Origin: Xiphias gladius
Lineage: Eukaryota; Chordata; Actinopteri; Istiophoriformes; Xiphiidae
Direction: 5' to 3'
DNA: 64,000 nt
Assembly: GCF_016859285.1 (NCBI RefSeq)
Contig: NC_053419.1
Location: 13,172,501-13,236,500, forward strand
Shown here: one piece after another, positions 10,727 through 24,800 of the stretch
Numbering within the stretch: the stretch's first letter is position 1
How the letters are laid out: each line of letters begins with the position of its first letter
The notes under the pieces: model-generated
Seen by the model: the letters and a program-made list of their open reading frames with translations, nothing else
Told to the model about the DNA's origin: nothing
Database searches by the model: none
Program-made: the position numbers and the translations under genes

Positions 10727-13221
10727 ATTTTTTTCTTTTTCTTTTCTTGTCTGTTTCCAGTTGCAGGAATGAACTTTGAACCTCACTGATAGAAGTAGGT
10801 CAAACATTGAAGCCTGTGCTGAAAGCTGACAGAGCGTGACTTTTTTGCATCTTGCTGGAAGTTGAAATATTTGTGGTAGTTATCAGAACTGAATGGCAAC
10901 TCCGCTGTATTTGATCAACTTGGACGTTTAAACTTCTGACCTCTGCTTCTGATTCCATGAGCGGGACTTACTTGAGCTAAACTAGACAATATACCTCCAC
11001 CGTCAGACCCGAAAGGCTCCCTCCAGCTCTGACTGGCTCAGGTTACTGCTCGATGTTTTGACCTTTTTTTTTTAAGCAGCACTCAACACAGAAATAAATA
11101 TGGCTTTTACTAATTAGAGACTCAAATGCTGCTGCTCTGGTTTAGACCATCAGGCATGTTGCACTTGAGGCCACTCTCGTCATCTCACATCACTTATGGG
11201 GGCGTGGCCTGGAGTCAAACACGTTTGAATATTGCAAACCACAGATCCCTCTAGCAACAGGTTTCTGCCCTGTGTGAGTCACTGTTAACAGCCTGTACTC
11301 CTAAAACTTGCTCAGACACAACACGTAGGGAGTTTTATCATCAACATATCATGCATGAGTGTCTTAAATGAGCGCAAATGTCTTCGATAAAGCTCGTGTC
11401 TTAGTGATCTGTGTGCTCTTGAAGAGCTCAGTCAGTATTTTTAAAAACTGCCAAGTATGTGATTATATCCAAAGATTATTCTATTTTTACGCAAGCGTGC
11501 AATGTGAAAAAGTAGCAATACACATGGAAGATCTATTGAAAACACTATCTGGTGTCTGAAAGGTTTTCATCAGTGTTCTCGTCATGATGACTTTAATACT
11601 GGCTTTGCTTTGAAAGGAGCGCACGCATGTAAAAAACACGACTACTGGCATGTACAATCATTGGAATAACAAAGGCGGGAAAAAAGTGCTGAATATATTA
11701 TTGATTAAAACTATGTAGTACTAATGTACAACACATGGTGGTAGCATTTTATCAACAATTGGATGATCAGTTTCTGAAGGTAAAGAAAAATCAGTCATTC
11801 TTAATGTCAGTTTGTTTGTTTTCATCAGGGCAGGGACAAAAAATATGTGTGTGTGCAAGTGCATTCATTTTATACTGTGTTTACTCTCTGGTACTTGTGG
11901 GTAGCACCCATGGTTCCATATCTTTCTCTCTACATTAACTATGTTGAATGTATTGTCAATCACTGGGAACACATTTTCACTATTATATCAACAAATCAGC
12001 TCTCTGCCCCCATCATTTGTAAGGATTTGTGTGTGTTATTATAAGCTGACCCCACCTGTCTTGCTTCGCAGCTGCTTCCGAAGCTGTCAAGCCCCACAAT
12101 CTGTAACGGTCGCATCCCTGGGTCATGAAGAATAGCTGTCACCACTAATGGTGAAACAACGGGCATCATGAGGACGACACGAGTGAACTTCTTGAAAAAA
12201 AAACATCTTATCCTACTATTTTATCCTGCTATCGTCCATTGGACACTGTTCTTTTAAATGCCAACTGACAGTGGTAGAAAATAAGAGGGACCACCTTTTG
12301 AAATTTTTGGGATTCCTTCTTCTAGATACCATTATCCATGTTGGTCTCACAAATCGACCAAAAACAATTAAAGCTAGGCTCAGATGGGTGTGTAAATTTC
12401 CTGTACAATGCTATAACCCGACTTGAGGGTTTAGGGAAATTGTCTGTTTTAAGCGGAAGTACTCAACAGGGTTTGCCAACTTCCTGTCTCTTTATGCACA
12501 GTCTATCATGAAATCTGAAATCCCCTTTATGACACTAGTCACTGATGAAGTAAGTTAAGGTGTAGTAACAGAATATTTTGAGCCTTGGGAAGTTTCCTAT
12601 GACTTTTTCTATTTGTTTTGATCCCTCTAGCTATAATCGTCTGCTCGGGAGAGCTTTTTATGTTCTCCCTGCCAAGATTTTGTGACTTTGATAAAATGCA
12701 GCCTGTGTCAAAGCATTAGTCCTTGCACCATGGCCAGATTAACAAATTAGGGGGCCTCAAGGTAACAATTTGTTGTTAGGCCCCTATTGCCCACCCTTCC
12801 CCCACGTCATACCTGGAGACCTACAAACCAACAATTACTATATTGGAAATATAATAATAATATAATAATATTGGAACTCTACTTGGCCCAGTGCCACTGA
12901 TTACTCAACTCACGAGAACAATATAAATTCCAAATTCCAAAACTACATTTTGACACAAGATTAGAAAAATCCAGGACATTACTTAGTTGATATTGTACTT
13001 TAGTTCTGCAAATTCCTACCAAAATTTGAAATTTATCAAATTAAATTTAATCAGTTGAACTGAGCATCTCAGAGGGTCTGGGCCCCCAGGCAGTTGCAGA
13101 TAAACAACAATTAACAGTTTTTAGTTTATATCTTTGAAAACAAAGGTCAAAGTTTATATATTTTATATTCTTTATAGGCCCGGCTAATATTAAATAATTG
13201 ACAGGACTATGGACTATGACC

Positions 13222-13260
13222 ATTACTTTTCATGGACAATTATTGTCCATGAAAAGTAAT
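13222..13260. repeat. Perfect 18-bp inverted repeat with 3-base loop
   Basis: ATTACTTTTCATGGACAA (13222-13239), a TTA loop, then its exact reverse complement (13243-13260). It is able to form a stable hairpin. No flanking gene or terminator context is present, and the tract lies in an AT-rich intergenic stretch. It may be a foldback-element end or a templated inversion. Confidence 0.85.
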
Positions 13261-13953
13261 ACAGCTAAAAAAAAAAATTTAATAAAAAATAGCAGTTGAA
13301 AAGGGTTTAACTATTTGTAAGCCATTGGCTTCTGACAGTTCAGAGTAAAAGAGGATGTTGGTGGTTGAAAGATCTCGACCAAATCGGAAGTTCATTTATT
13401 TTCCCTGTATAGGGGAATTGATGCATCTAGTAGTGCACAATCAAAGAGTCTGAGAAAGAACAATAAATTTTCTTTTCTTTATCAGTCTCTGCCCTTGAAT
13501 TGTTCTTGCTCATAAAATCTTCTCACTTGCTGCGTGTTGTGTTTGTGTGTGTCGTAACTATTACTGTGCACTATGCTTGATGGCTGGAAATTGATTTGAA
13601 TAAAGACTCTGCTTCAGAGAGAGGGGGAGAGAAAATAAGGAGGTGCCTGTTATATACGGAGACAAAAAGGGGCGGAAGAGCGTGGCCAAGGAGAGAGGGC
13701 AGCCTGAGCCTGTTTTGCATGCACGAGGGCTTCTGTGGGAGAAGGAGTTGACAGGGCGCCGCAATGCTGCCTCCAGCTCTCAGACAACAGCTGCTCAGAA
13801 AGAGGAGACGTCCTGAGGGTGCTGCGACATGTCTCGCTCTTTCTCCATTTCTCTTTTCACCTGTCTGCCTCTTCCTTTCACCAAACAGATATGCACCAGA
13901 CACGTGCAACTCACCGCCTTTCCTACAGTCACACACACATCTCTTTCTCAATG

Positions 13954-13972
13954 ACACACACACACACACACA

Positions 13973-14008
<36 letters not shown>
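13954..14008. repeat. CA/TG dinucleotide microsatellite
   Basis: About 27 CA units with one CTCA interruption. It creates open frames of repeated Thr-His or Val-Cys on the two strands that are not genes. Confidence 0.95.
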
Positions 14009-14011
<3 letters not shown>

Positions 14012-15369
14012 CGGGGCATGTGGGCTGTGAGATTCATAAGAAATTGGCAGGCTGCCTGTGCTTAAACACAACAATCAAAAATAAACCGGGAATAGCTGAA
14101 TTTTTGATGAAATCTGTTGTTTATTCTGCCTACTTGGAGATGATGTTTATGAAGAACAATTATCAGCAGTTTAGTGGAAATGAAATGTTCTTCCTCCACT
14201 GCTTTCCAAGCTGCTGATGACAGAAATTTGAGTAGACGAGTCTTTTTTATTAACATCAAAAACACAATTTTTAAAATTGCATTGCTGTAATTTGGTTACT
14301 TATGACATTGGTGTGATGGCGTTTGATCCATTTCCTCATGCAGAGACCAGAAAACCAATTTATGCTGAGTAATTTTATTCACAACCTGAGAAGACCCCCA
14401 CAGCAATATTCCTATTTCTATTGTCACCGCAACTTTTATGAGACTGATTAATTCTATCTCACAATACCATTGTAGATTGTTTGATGTGACAGCTCACATA
14501 CTTTATGATTGATGAAACTTTTTTCTTTTCTTGCAGACAAAATCCCATTAAAGAGAGAATCGCCTTGTGCTAAAGTATCAATCTGTGTTTCCTCAGAAGT
14601 TCTTGGACTCACATTAAAACAAAATAATACCAGTTATTAATTAATCCAAATGAGTGCATGACAAATTTATAAATGGCCACCCCACATTTATAAGGCATGC
14701 TATACACTATTATAAATGGAGCTGAAGTAAGATTCGGAAGCCAGTTTTTTTTGGAGGCTTTTAATTACTTTCATTACTTTAGAGGTGACCCAGTTCCAAA
14801 ATCAAAATATCCAGAAAGGGCAGAGGGGGTTGTTGAGAATTGAGTGAGAAAAAATTAGTGTATATCATGAGAAGGATAATGGCTGAAAATACCTTTTGTC
14901 TATGTGGCTAAAAAGAATAAAATATTATGTATGAGTCTTGGTTTTCACAACTCTCTGTGTCCAATGATGGGGAGGGATTTCAATGCTTGTATGTCGTCTT
15001 AATCTTATTACTCTAATGCAATAAAGCGGGGAAAGTAATTTCACTTTTTTTTTTTTTTGGTTTGCTTTTCAATTGATAGTACGTAAAAGGACAAAAACTG
15101 CACCTTTTTTGCTTTTTGCCCTTGGTTTGTCAATACAGAAAAGGAGAAGGGATTGCAGAGGCGTGGACAGGGCATGCTTTGATCTCCAGACAGAAAGAAA
15201 TCAATTTCAGAGTACAAGCATTTCAAAGACAGGCAAAGACAAAGCTACGTTACAGTACAAGATAGTGTGATTTTAGAAAGGTTTAAAAGTTTGTCATGGA
15301 AGTTTAGAAACATAAAAGGTATTATATTACGATCAGGAAGACTTATTTAAGATATAAAAGCCATCAAAG

Positions 15370-15850
15370 CGATCCATTTTCGAGTGATGGCAAATGGTAA
15401 TAAAAATTGCCTTTTCCCCAACAACTCCCTCCAGCGCCTGTGGGGGGATCCCACCTCTCTCCCAGGCCAGATGGGAGATGTAATCCCTCAAGTGTGTCCT
15501 TGGTCTGTTCTGGGGCGTCGTCGCAGTTGGCCATGCATCAGGACACCTCCAAACAGAGCCTGGCACTTTCATGAGATGCCTGAACCACCTCAGCTGGTTC
15601 CTCGCATTGCAAAGGAGCCGGGTTTTTCAGAATCACCGAGCTCTCTTTAACATAGACAGACACCAGCTACCCGGCAGAGACACCTCATTAAAATCGCTTG
15701 TATCTGCAGTCTCATTCTTTCTGTCATTATTCCAAGGTTGTGACCACAGGGGAGGATTTCAATGAGGACTGACGGATAAATTGGGACTCTTACTTTATAG
15801 CTCAACTCCGACTTCACCACCACCTTCTGATGCAAAGCCTGCCAGCCGAT
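15370..15850 (-). mobile_element. LINE fragment: C-terminal reverse-transcriptase region, degenerate
   Basis: Reading the - strand, 15835-15647 gives a decayed 'VKSELSYKVRVPIYPSVL ... GHNLGIMTERMRLQIQA ... RRVAGV'-type stretch. Then 15572-15400 gives 'RPRTHLRDYISHLAWERGGIPP'. This order and wording match the C-terminal part of non-LTR retrotransposon ORF2 proteins common in fish (LSIYRSIYVPTL..GHELWVVTER..RIQAAE, then GRPRTRWRDYVSRLAWERLGIPPEEL in intact copies, from memory). Frameshifts and stops break the frame, so it is a dead 3' fragment. The clade (RTE-, L2- or Rex-like) is not decided. Confidence 0.75.
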
Positions 15851-18800
15851 TGCCCCCTAACTGATCATCAATCTCACAATCCTTTGTACCATTACTCTAC
15901 AATACTTCACCGGAACTCCGCCATTTGTGGCAGCTGCTCCCTCTTCGACTATGATGAGAAATCCACCCTATTCTGCATCAAACCTTCTCCAATCAACACT
16001 CAAAGTCACAATTCGGTGAAGCCAAAAGGAGAACATTATCCACAAAAAGTAGAAATGCCACTATAGTGTCATCCAATGTTAAGTGGTCCACATTTGCACT
16101 TGCATTTCATTTGCTCAGCATTATTATAAGTATTCAATAAGCTGATTAAATTAAAAGGTATCTGTCTAAGTGCACTTGTTGCAGCAAAGTACTGAATATG
16201 AATTGACCTGACTGTTCTCCGTTTACGATCCGCTCTCCTTAGTCAGTGTTGCCATGCCTGTCAAGCTTTCAAAAATTATGGTAATTTTTGGTGCTGGATT
16301 TCAGACAGGGGTAGAAAAAAGCAGGATCCTTCTTACAGACTTTCCCTGAAGTTACAGCCAGAGTAGAAACTGAGCTTGGTTTAATTTGATAACTGAATTT
16401 GTAGCTTGCGTGCTCCTCCTGGGTAACCCTTCAGACAAATAAGTGCTGGTCCCCTGTGGCATAGTGCTTACAACATACCCTTAAGAAGGATCACCTTATC
16501 TGCGGCTTTCTGTCACCTAAAATGTTTATTGTTAAAGGGCATGTTGGCCTTGCTGCTAAGCAGGCATCTCGTAGACAGTGTGGGAAAGTTATGCTTGGGG
16601 CTTTAACCTGCAGTACACAGCAATGTCTTATTTGTCATTAGAATTATTTAAATACCAAGTGCAGCAAATGAATGTCTTATGCCCTGTAATGCTTCCTAAG
16701 TGGCAAAAAATGGAGAGTTTCCAGGGATTTCATGGTGAGGGAATAATGATATGGAAAGGTCAATTGTGGAAATACTGATATCCATATTGTTCCATTTAGA
16801 ATCTTGCAGTTGCAGATCTCAAGGATTCAGGTCAAGTGCTCTGACCTTACATGTCATCAAAGTCTATAACACAAGTGCTTATAACCTCTAGGCTCCGAAT
16901 GCTAACATATTAACTGGTTTGCTTTGACATTAATTTAGGACTAAATGCTTTAACGTATTTATCCTCATAGCCCCCTCAGTGGAATCATTAGAAATTTAAA
17001 TTATGAACCCAAACTTTATGCAAGTCTACTGAACTTAAACGTAAAAACAAATCCTTATCCCTAAGATCCTAGCGATGTAAAATGTGTCACTCTAAATCGC
17101 AGGAAAATAAGCATAAAATGATGGTAAGACGTGGAATTTTCCATCTGAAGTAATGGTACAGCTAAAAAAAAAAAAAAAAAAACAGCATCTTGGATTTCAC
17201 TATTTCAGTATTTCACTAGGTGTATACAGTAGCCTACGTGATATGCATGTATTTTGATCTCAAAAGAAACCTCTGATTATAATTTACAGTCAACCCATCT
17301 TGGCCACGATCTGTACCTGGACCTGATTACTGACTTTAAAAGAGATCGAAGTTGTTGTTTTTGTTGTTGTTTTTTGTTTTTTAAAATAAATAAATAAATG
17401 TCCAATATACTTTGGCCTTCCTCTTTTGTCTTTAATATTCAAAAGGAGACTGTTGTTCTAAGTTTATCTACAGCAGGTATGGAGGAGTTAGGAGTGACTT
17501 GTGATTGGACCTCAGTTACATATTTTCATAGTTCTTTGGATGCGATCAGGGGGCATAATACCCCACCTAAACTCTGTCTCTGTCTTTCAAGTGTTCTTTA
17601 ATTTCTTTCAGGTATTTTTTTCCCAAAGTTTTAATCTTCCATTGAATCCATCCATGTCTTCTCCTCCTGCTCTTACAATGTCATACCGTAAATACAACTG
17701 ATGTCAGGATGTGGTTGAGAAGAGATAAGAGAGAAACTGTTCATTTTACTGCTAGTTAGTTGTTGAGACGTGAGACGCAATGGAGGCTGAATTATTAGTT
17801 GACTTTAAACTGAACTTTATTTACATTTACAATTTTTGCCATCAAAAAATCTTTGTCATGGTTTCCTTTTCTTTACTGTTTAAACCACCTGTACCAGTTG
17901 AGTAGATGTGGTTTTGCTGTAGTTGTGAGAAAAATATGATATTTATTTTTGAGAGGAAAATGTTCAAATGCTGTGTCATTTTATTTGTCAGTATTCAAAC
18001 CAGAAAGACAATTTGCTTATGAGGATTTGTAACCCGGCATTTATTTGTCCCTGAGAACATGAGATCTTGCTGGGGCTTAACCTGACCCGACTTGAACATA
18101 AAAACGGATCTGGATCACGGTTAAAGGTGGAAAAAATGTCCGTGTCGACCCCTTCCTGCATTATTTAGATGGCCACGAACAAGGCCAAAGCCATTACTGT
18201 TACCTGTAATGAAAACAAACAGGGACCCTGGGGCCTTAGGTTCAGGACTGAGAACTGCTCTTAGCTTTTATACCAAGGTCAGAAACTTGAAAATGGTTGA
18301 ACTTAAATCTTAAACTTGTTTCCTAGCCCACCCTCTTTCGTTGTGCTGGGTCAGAGATGTTTTCAAATTGTTTTCCATGACATATGCTGTGAGGATTCAT
18401 GGTCCTCAGCAGATGAATCCTAATGATGTTGGTGAATCCTTTTCTTCTTACCCAGAACTGCATCATCCTGTAATTGACAGATTGAGTATGCTCAACAAAT
18501 TTACAAAGTACAAAGTTTTTGCAGTTCAGAGATAGGTGTTTGTAATGCAATTTTTATCGGACTGTGAAAATATATTGTCACATACAGTTTAAAGATAATG
18601 TTGGGAAAGGGAGTCATTTCCCTTCATCTCTTACATTAGCTTTGTTTATACAAACAAAGCTAACAAACAAAACGCGTGAAAAAGGCACATCATAAAGCAA
18701 TACGTTTCAGAACTACTGGAGGCTTAGGCTTTAACTGTGTAACATCCCATTTTACCTTGCTTTTCTTCAAAAAAACACACACACACCTTATTCTCTTGGT

Positions 18801-21800
18801 CTGAGTACACTATTCTTTGTATCTGAGATCAGAAAGTAAACAGACTAATCTTCATGAGCCAAGGCGAGAGCTGTTAGTAAACACCCAGTTCCTCAACCAA
18901 ACCTGTCCCCAGTAAATTTACTCGATTAACCTGTATTTTTACAGGAATGTAGAAATGTCAAGGATGCTTTATTTGAAGGGGCAAAACAAATGCTCTACCA
19001 CAAAGTATGCTAAGTTAGGGTTAGTTAAAGAAAAAAACTCTTCAATCTTTTCAAACAATAGCTAGAGAAAAAGCATACCTATTTTTATACATTATTCTTT
19101 TTACTTTTTGAAAAGAACACCGCACTGAAAACATTGCTGATCACAAATCATCCCTGTAATTTATTCAGTCCTGGTTAAAACGGATGTGACCTGAAGTATC
19201 ATTGTCTGTCTTCATCCTGAACAATTCCAGCTTCTGCGGCTCCCTGAAGGCAGACAAGGAAGTTTCAAAAGAGGTTTAGCCATCAAGGGACTTTCAGCCG
19301 GTTTCATCCTTGCCTTCCTGTTGCTCCTATTTTTGTTGCACACAGGACAGGAAGTATTCCACAGAGAGGGCAGCTTTGTCGTTTGAAGGGGACACTAGTT
19401 AATATTTAAATCAATATTTTTTATGGCTAATATCCTGACTTCTGATGGGTTTAAAATGCTATAAAAGTGGTTTTAGTGAAAGAATGAAAAGTAGGTCTTT
19501 ACTCTGGTGCCTAAAAAATGGTAGATTTGTGCCCAGTTAATGCGAGTCTGTAGCGAATAGAGGCTGTTGTGGATGCTCACCTTGAAGAAATTCTTGGACT
19601 GGCTACAGTCGGGGAATTGGTTCACCTGAAAGATGCTGACGCTCATTTGAAAGTTGAGAAAAATCTCCCTCGTTCCCTCCTACACAGCGGTGTGGTTGTC
19701 CTGCATCAGAGCATTTTTGTTTGTGGTCCGCGTCTCCTCCTTTTTCCTTCTATTAACTCTCCTGCATTGTGTGAAAGGCTCAACGGTGCTTCAGCAGGAA
19801 GGATGGGCTCTGAAGCAGCTATATTTTGTTATCTCTGGCTCAGCCCATTCCCAGGTCCCTGCTTAACGCTCATAAAAGACTTGTTGTGTTGAGCTACAGA
19901 CCTGTGTCATCCTGTGCTGTGGCATGGCAGCGATCAGCTGTAATGTTTACCTGCTGCATTGCAGTCAAGGTCAGTGGATCGTGATGGCTGCGGCCCAAGT
20001 CGTGGGCATCAGGTGAGACGTGTGTGATGCGAAGAGCTGTTGGATTTTTATTATTCACAGAGACCAGCTTGTGTCAGCTATTTCACCCACCACTTTTTTG
20101 AATTGCACTGTAGGTGGGATGGGGATTTAGTGGTGTTTCTAAGTGATTCTCCTCCAGGTGACAGTCAATCAAGCTTGACAGGAAGTGTGTGTCGCTACAG
20201 TGATTATTAGCTCCTGTGAGTCTTCTTGTCAGGGGGGTGTGTGCCATTTTTGGGTTACACCCTATTAAGCCTGTGGAGCGCTTTTAGGGAAGGATGTTGG
20301 AGTTAATTAGAAGGTTACACATTGTAAACTTAACAACATATGTAGAACCATCAGGTAGGCTCATTTCTGGTTATCTGAGTGTGTGCATGCAAACCATGGG
20401 ATGAAAAACATGAAGAAGAGGATCAAATGCATTGAGTCCCTTAAGAGACTTTCACCTGTGTTCACAGACCTAGACTAGCCTTGGCCGTCATTGCTGTGTG
20501 ACGTCTATTGTGTACTTGCTGCAAATACAGATTTTAATTGTTTATCGGGGCAATTATCATTCAGTCACAGACTCTGATGCTGGCAGTAGATCCATAACAG
20601 GGTAGCAGTAGGGTAATCAATCACAGCGTGTCAGACAGCAACACTTGACACATGACATCTAAAATCCAAAACGCGACGGCCACATACACAGCTCTCTGCT
20701 GCTCTGAAGATTTTCCAAATTAGTTTCAAGAACGAGCTTCAAGGAGAAATTTGCTGTTTTGTTCAAATCACAGCTCTCTTTCATATGGCATAACATCTGG
20801 CGAAATCAGATTTGGGCACCAAGTGCACAGCTGATCCAAAGAACAATTTTTTTTGAACTATCTCATTCTCCAAAAGAGCCTTTCCGATAAGGTCTGAAAG
20901 TTGCAGAGTTTACCATACAGTAGAAACCTGTACTGCATTTTTCTGATATTTTTGTGTGCATGTACTACCATTATTATTCTTTTTTAAAAATTTTTTACAT
21001 GAGAAAACAAAGTTACATAAGATTAATTTATTTAAAATGTAATGAATTATAAAATGTTTTACCTCTCTTTTCCAAACTGTGCTTAGATTAAAAAAAAAAA
21101 AAAAAATCCCATTATCATGTAACAATTTCCATCAGTGCTTTTGATCTGAAAGAATCACCTATCTACAAATCTGGCCACGTTTTAACCTCCTCACCCATGT
21201 AGGTGTCCTTAATAATTCTGGCTGATTAAACCTCTTCTCAGGTTCAATTTGGATGGAGCTATAATGACATGTGCATGAAATCACCCAATGCAATGTTGAA
21301 GAAGAATGATGAAAAAGGAATTTTTTTAATTTTATTTTATTTTTGCACTTTTAGATGCTTTTAGCTCATTGTTTTGGTCCACCATTCTGTATAGTTGTCA
21401 CTAAATAACACACTAAATACTAAGTTTTATTGTGGATCATATAATGGTGTAATATTGTGCAGAAATGTGTAATTTCTATCAATGTATGATGGTGTTGTAC
21501 TGAGAAAAAAATGACGTTATTCTACAGCAGTTGCATTATATTACGCTTTGTTACATCACATTGTATAATATCAAGCCAGATTGTATTTTAACATATCTTA
21601 ATGTATTTTTTAAAATGACATGGGGGTGAAAAAGATGTCTATTAGTGTCTGTACATACAAAGGCTCTAAAATCATTCACTATTCATTATGTTGTCCACAA
21701 CATACTGTAGCTTGTTAATGTTGTTGTGCTATTCAAATGTTTAGTGAGAATTATTATACCCTAAATAATGGACACAAATTACTCTACCATGCAAAGTATA

Positions 21801-24800
21801 AAGTAGTGTCCAATTTTTGGTCACTTACAAAGATGTACATATATCATGAATGGCATAGAGAAAACCAGATGGCTGCCAGATGAGAGGAATGACCTAAGCA
21901 GTGTCCGACATTGTTTTGATCTCGCCAACTTACACACTGTATGGTCTTCTATAGAGAATTCCCTACATACTGAGTGAATGGTCCATGGACCATGGCTGTG
22001 CAGGGCCAAGAACTGTCTGTATTGATAAACCAAGAGTCAAAAAACAAAAAGGCATTTCAGATAACACCCTATTTTCTGAACTGTGGTCTATTATTAGAGA
22101 ATCCTCACGCATAAAGCTAGGTTGAAAAATTTTATGATGGGTTGACATACTGTGTTTTAGTATAATTTATATGATATTCAGCTGCAAAAGATCACACCAC
22201 TGCGTGGTGCATCCCATGACCTAATGTCTGTTATCTGTGAGCCACAGCTTGAAAGTTTGATCCTTGTGGTACAGTGTCACATCAAAGGGATGCAAATAAA
22301 AGGGGAAATCACGGCTGCTGGGTTATTGAGTAGACACGTTGTTTCACTGTGTTTCCTGCTCAGTCAAACAGGTGACAGAGAAAGATTTCCTTCGTACTGA
22401 CAGGCATGTTCTCAAAAACTGCGTCATTCCGTTTCTGACTTAAAATTTCCAAGAAAAGCTGAGAGAATGGCCCTTCAAGTGCGCAGCCAGAGAGGTGTGT
22501 AGGTTGAGTCACAGCAGGCTGTTTTATACATCAGGTTTCGGTCTGGATTTACACCCACTGCTGAATAAGACAGGTTTCCCTGTGGCATATTAAATGTGAC
22601 CCATGAATCATTTGTCCTTTTTCTCAAGGTGAGGAATTCTTTCAGATAAAGGTAGGCCTACAGAGGCATGACTGAGAGAGGGAAATAAGAAACTTCGCTG
22701 TCATCAGAATTAGAAGTGCTTTGCTGGCCAAACTAATTTAGTTTATGCAGGATGGGATTTCCCTCAAGTATCATGAAATCAGTTAGAAGCATATAATTTC
22801 TCTCAATAAGCACTCACACATGGGCTGTACCGCATCAACAAAGGACTGGCCATTTCACTGTTTGCCTATTGCATTTAAATGTACTGTGAAGTTAATAGTG
22901 AATCATCTTTCCAGTCTATATTGACAAGAATTATACATTCACAAATGTTTTTGAGTTTTAGGTAGAAATCCAGTGAGAAAATCTGAAAATCAACTAATGC
23001 AGATATTTTCTCGCTGTTAACCTCCTTCCTGTCGGTTAATTAACTAAATGATCAACAGCTTATGCCAGGATCAAGGTCATGTTCTGATTCCCCATTTAGT
23101 AAAATGGAAAGGATGCCTGGAACATAATATATCAACATGTTTGTCTGAGAGGTTTCTGGGTGTGAATTTGGTATAATAAAAATAAAAAAAATGTTTTGGT
23201 AAAAGCCTACAATGATATTTTTTATATTTTATTTGTATAATATTTCAATGGCTGTAAGAGCAGTTATATCTACATACCTTTTATTACTACATACACTTGT
23301 AATGCTAGTAATGGTCATTTTTCTACATGTCTGGTGTTTAATACTGATAGGAACACACACACAAATTTGAGTCAAAACGGCATGCAGGTTAGGTTTGTGG
23401 ATCCAGTCATCTTTTTTCCGGATCATAGCTGCATAAACTTGAGCTGGTGCTGCTGAGACTGGTCTTGCCTTTACATCTTGAGCCCCAGCGACGCAACGGG
23501 AACTTGATGGGATCCCATGCAGCCTAAAGTAGCCAGTCAAAATCCGATTCCGGCACAGCGCCTTATCATGGGGATCCACAAAATACATTCGGAACATAAT
23601 CTCTGAAAAGTGCGATTTATGTAACAAGTAACTGTTGAAATCCATTTACAAATGTGGAATCTGGTCAACAGTGCAAGAAGGCACAGACTGACCAGAGAGA
23701 CAGCCACATAAAAAAATGGAGACTGACAAGTACAATGTGCAAGTTGACAAATAATCTTCATTATTGCCAAAACACAATGATATAAAGTAGATTGGCATTG
23801 GAGAGTAAAGTATATTTTGCAAAGATGAATAATAACCAGTCTGGAGGCCTCATAATCACATGATAAATATAAACCAGTCAGAGCGGTATTCCATAATAAT
23901 CAAGTGTGTAAATAGGCTGCGGTGGCAGCAAATCAACCTCACCTGTAAACATGACAGATGGACTGAGAGGAGGAGGGGTGACCCCCTCGCTCGTTTGAAG
24001 GGGAACCACTCTGATGTGGCAGAGAAGAAATTTTGACCGACGGATTTTGATTAAATTAGTGGGCAGAGGTAGGAAGGAGGAGGAAGGAGAAAACACCGAC
24101 TGTTTTTTCTGGCAGGATTGCTATATCCAACACCGTACCAGACTCTCTTCATTTTATCCCTGATCCTCCGATGTTGCCTCATAGTTAGACACTATTGTTT
24201 CCTAAACAAATTTAAGAATCCATCTAACTTGCTAAACAAATGCTGACGAATCCGCTCATTTAGGAAGTTAGGACGGTTTTGTGTAAAGACAGAGGTGTTA
24301 TCTGCTTTATCAGGACAAAGGGACACGCTGGAGACTCAAAATGAGCTGCATCACTCTGACTCTGGTTTTATATTGCCTTAAAAAACACAATGCTTTTGTC
24401 GTTTTTTTTTGTTCTTCTTTTTAAGGGACAGAATCTCTTTAACCTTAAATGTCTCAGTTTCATATCACTTTCAGAAATGAAAAAAATGACCTCAAGTAGC
24501 AGTATCTGGGTGCACTGATTCAGAAACACAATACAAATGAATACAGCTACACACATGCAATCTACATGATTGCAACACGCAATCTACAAGATTACAAGAC
24601 CAGCCACTCTTGGAAACTAATCTCTCTATGAGATGTCTGGGCTCATGTGCATAGAGGAGATTAATATGGCAATTGCGTTGAAATACTAGGCTGTTCAAGA
24701 GAAGTGTTTTAATAGCCCTGATATATCTAAATCAGACAGCTGCTGTCTGCACATAAATCTTCCTACTTCGATAGAACAATGCCACGTCGTAATTGTCAGG

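Larger units (their letters stand above)
9961..15369. other. Gene-poor interval, first part
   Basis: No exon could be supported here apart from an unidentified 68-codon open frame at 10046-10252 (see findings). The interval contains a MITE (10516-10726), a perfect hairpin (13222-13260) and a CA microsatellite (13954-14008). Around 13600-13900 there is a GC-richer stretch with open frames on both strands but no recognisable protein. Confidence 0.6.

Noticed and set aside
13571..14217. Overlapping open frames of 88-167 codons on both strands around the CA microsatellite
   Set aside because: Their length comes largely from the repeat, which has no stop codons in several frames. The flanking peptides have no recognisable domain.
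23229..23645. 138-codon - strand frame
   Set aside because: No domain or homologue recognised, the composition is mixed, and there are no flanking splice signals in a consistent phase.
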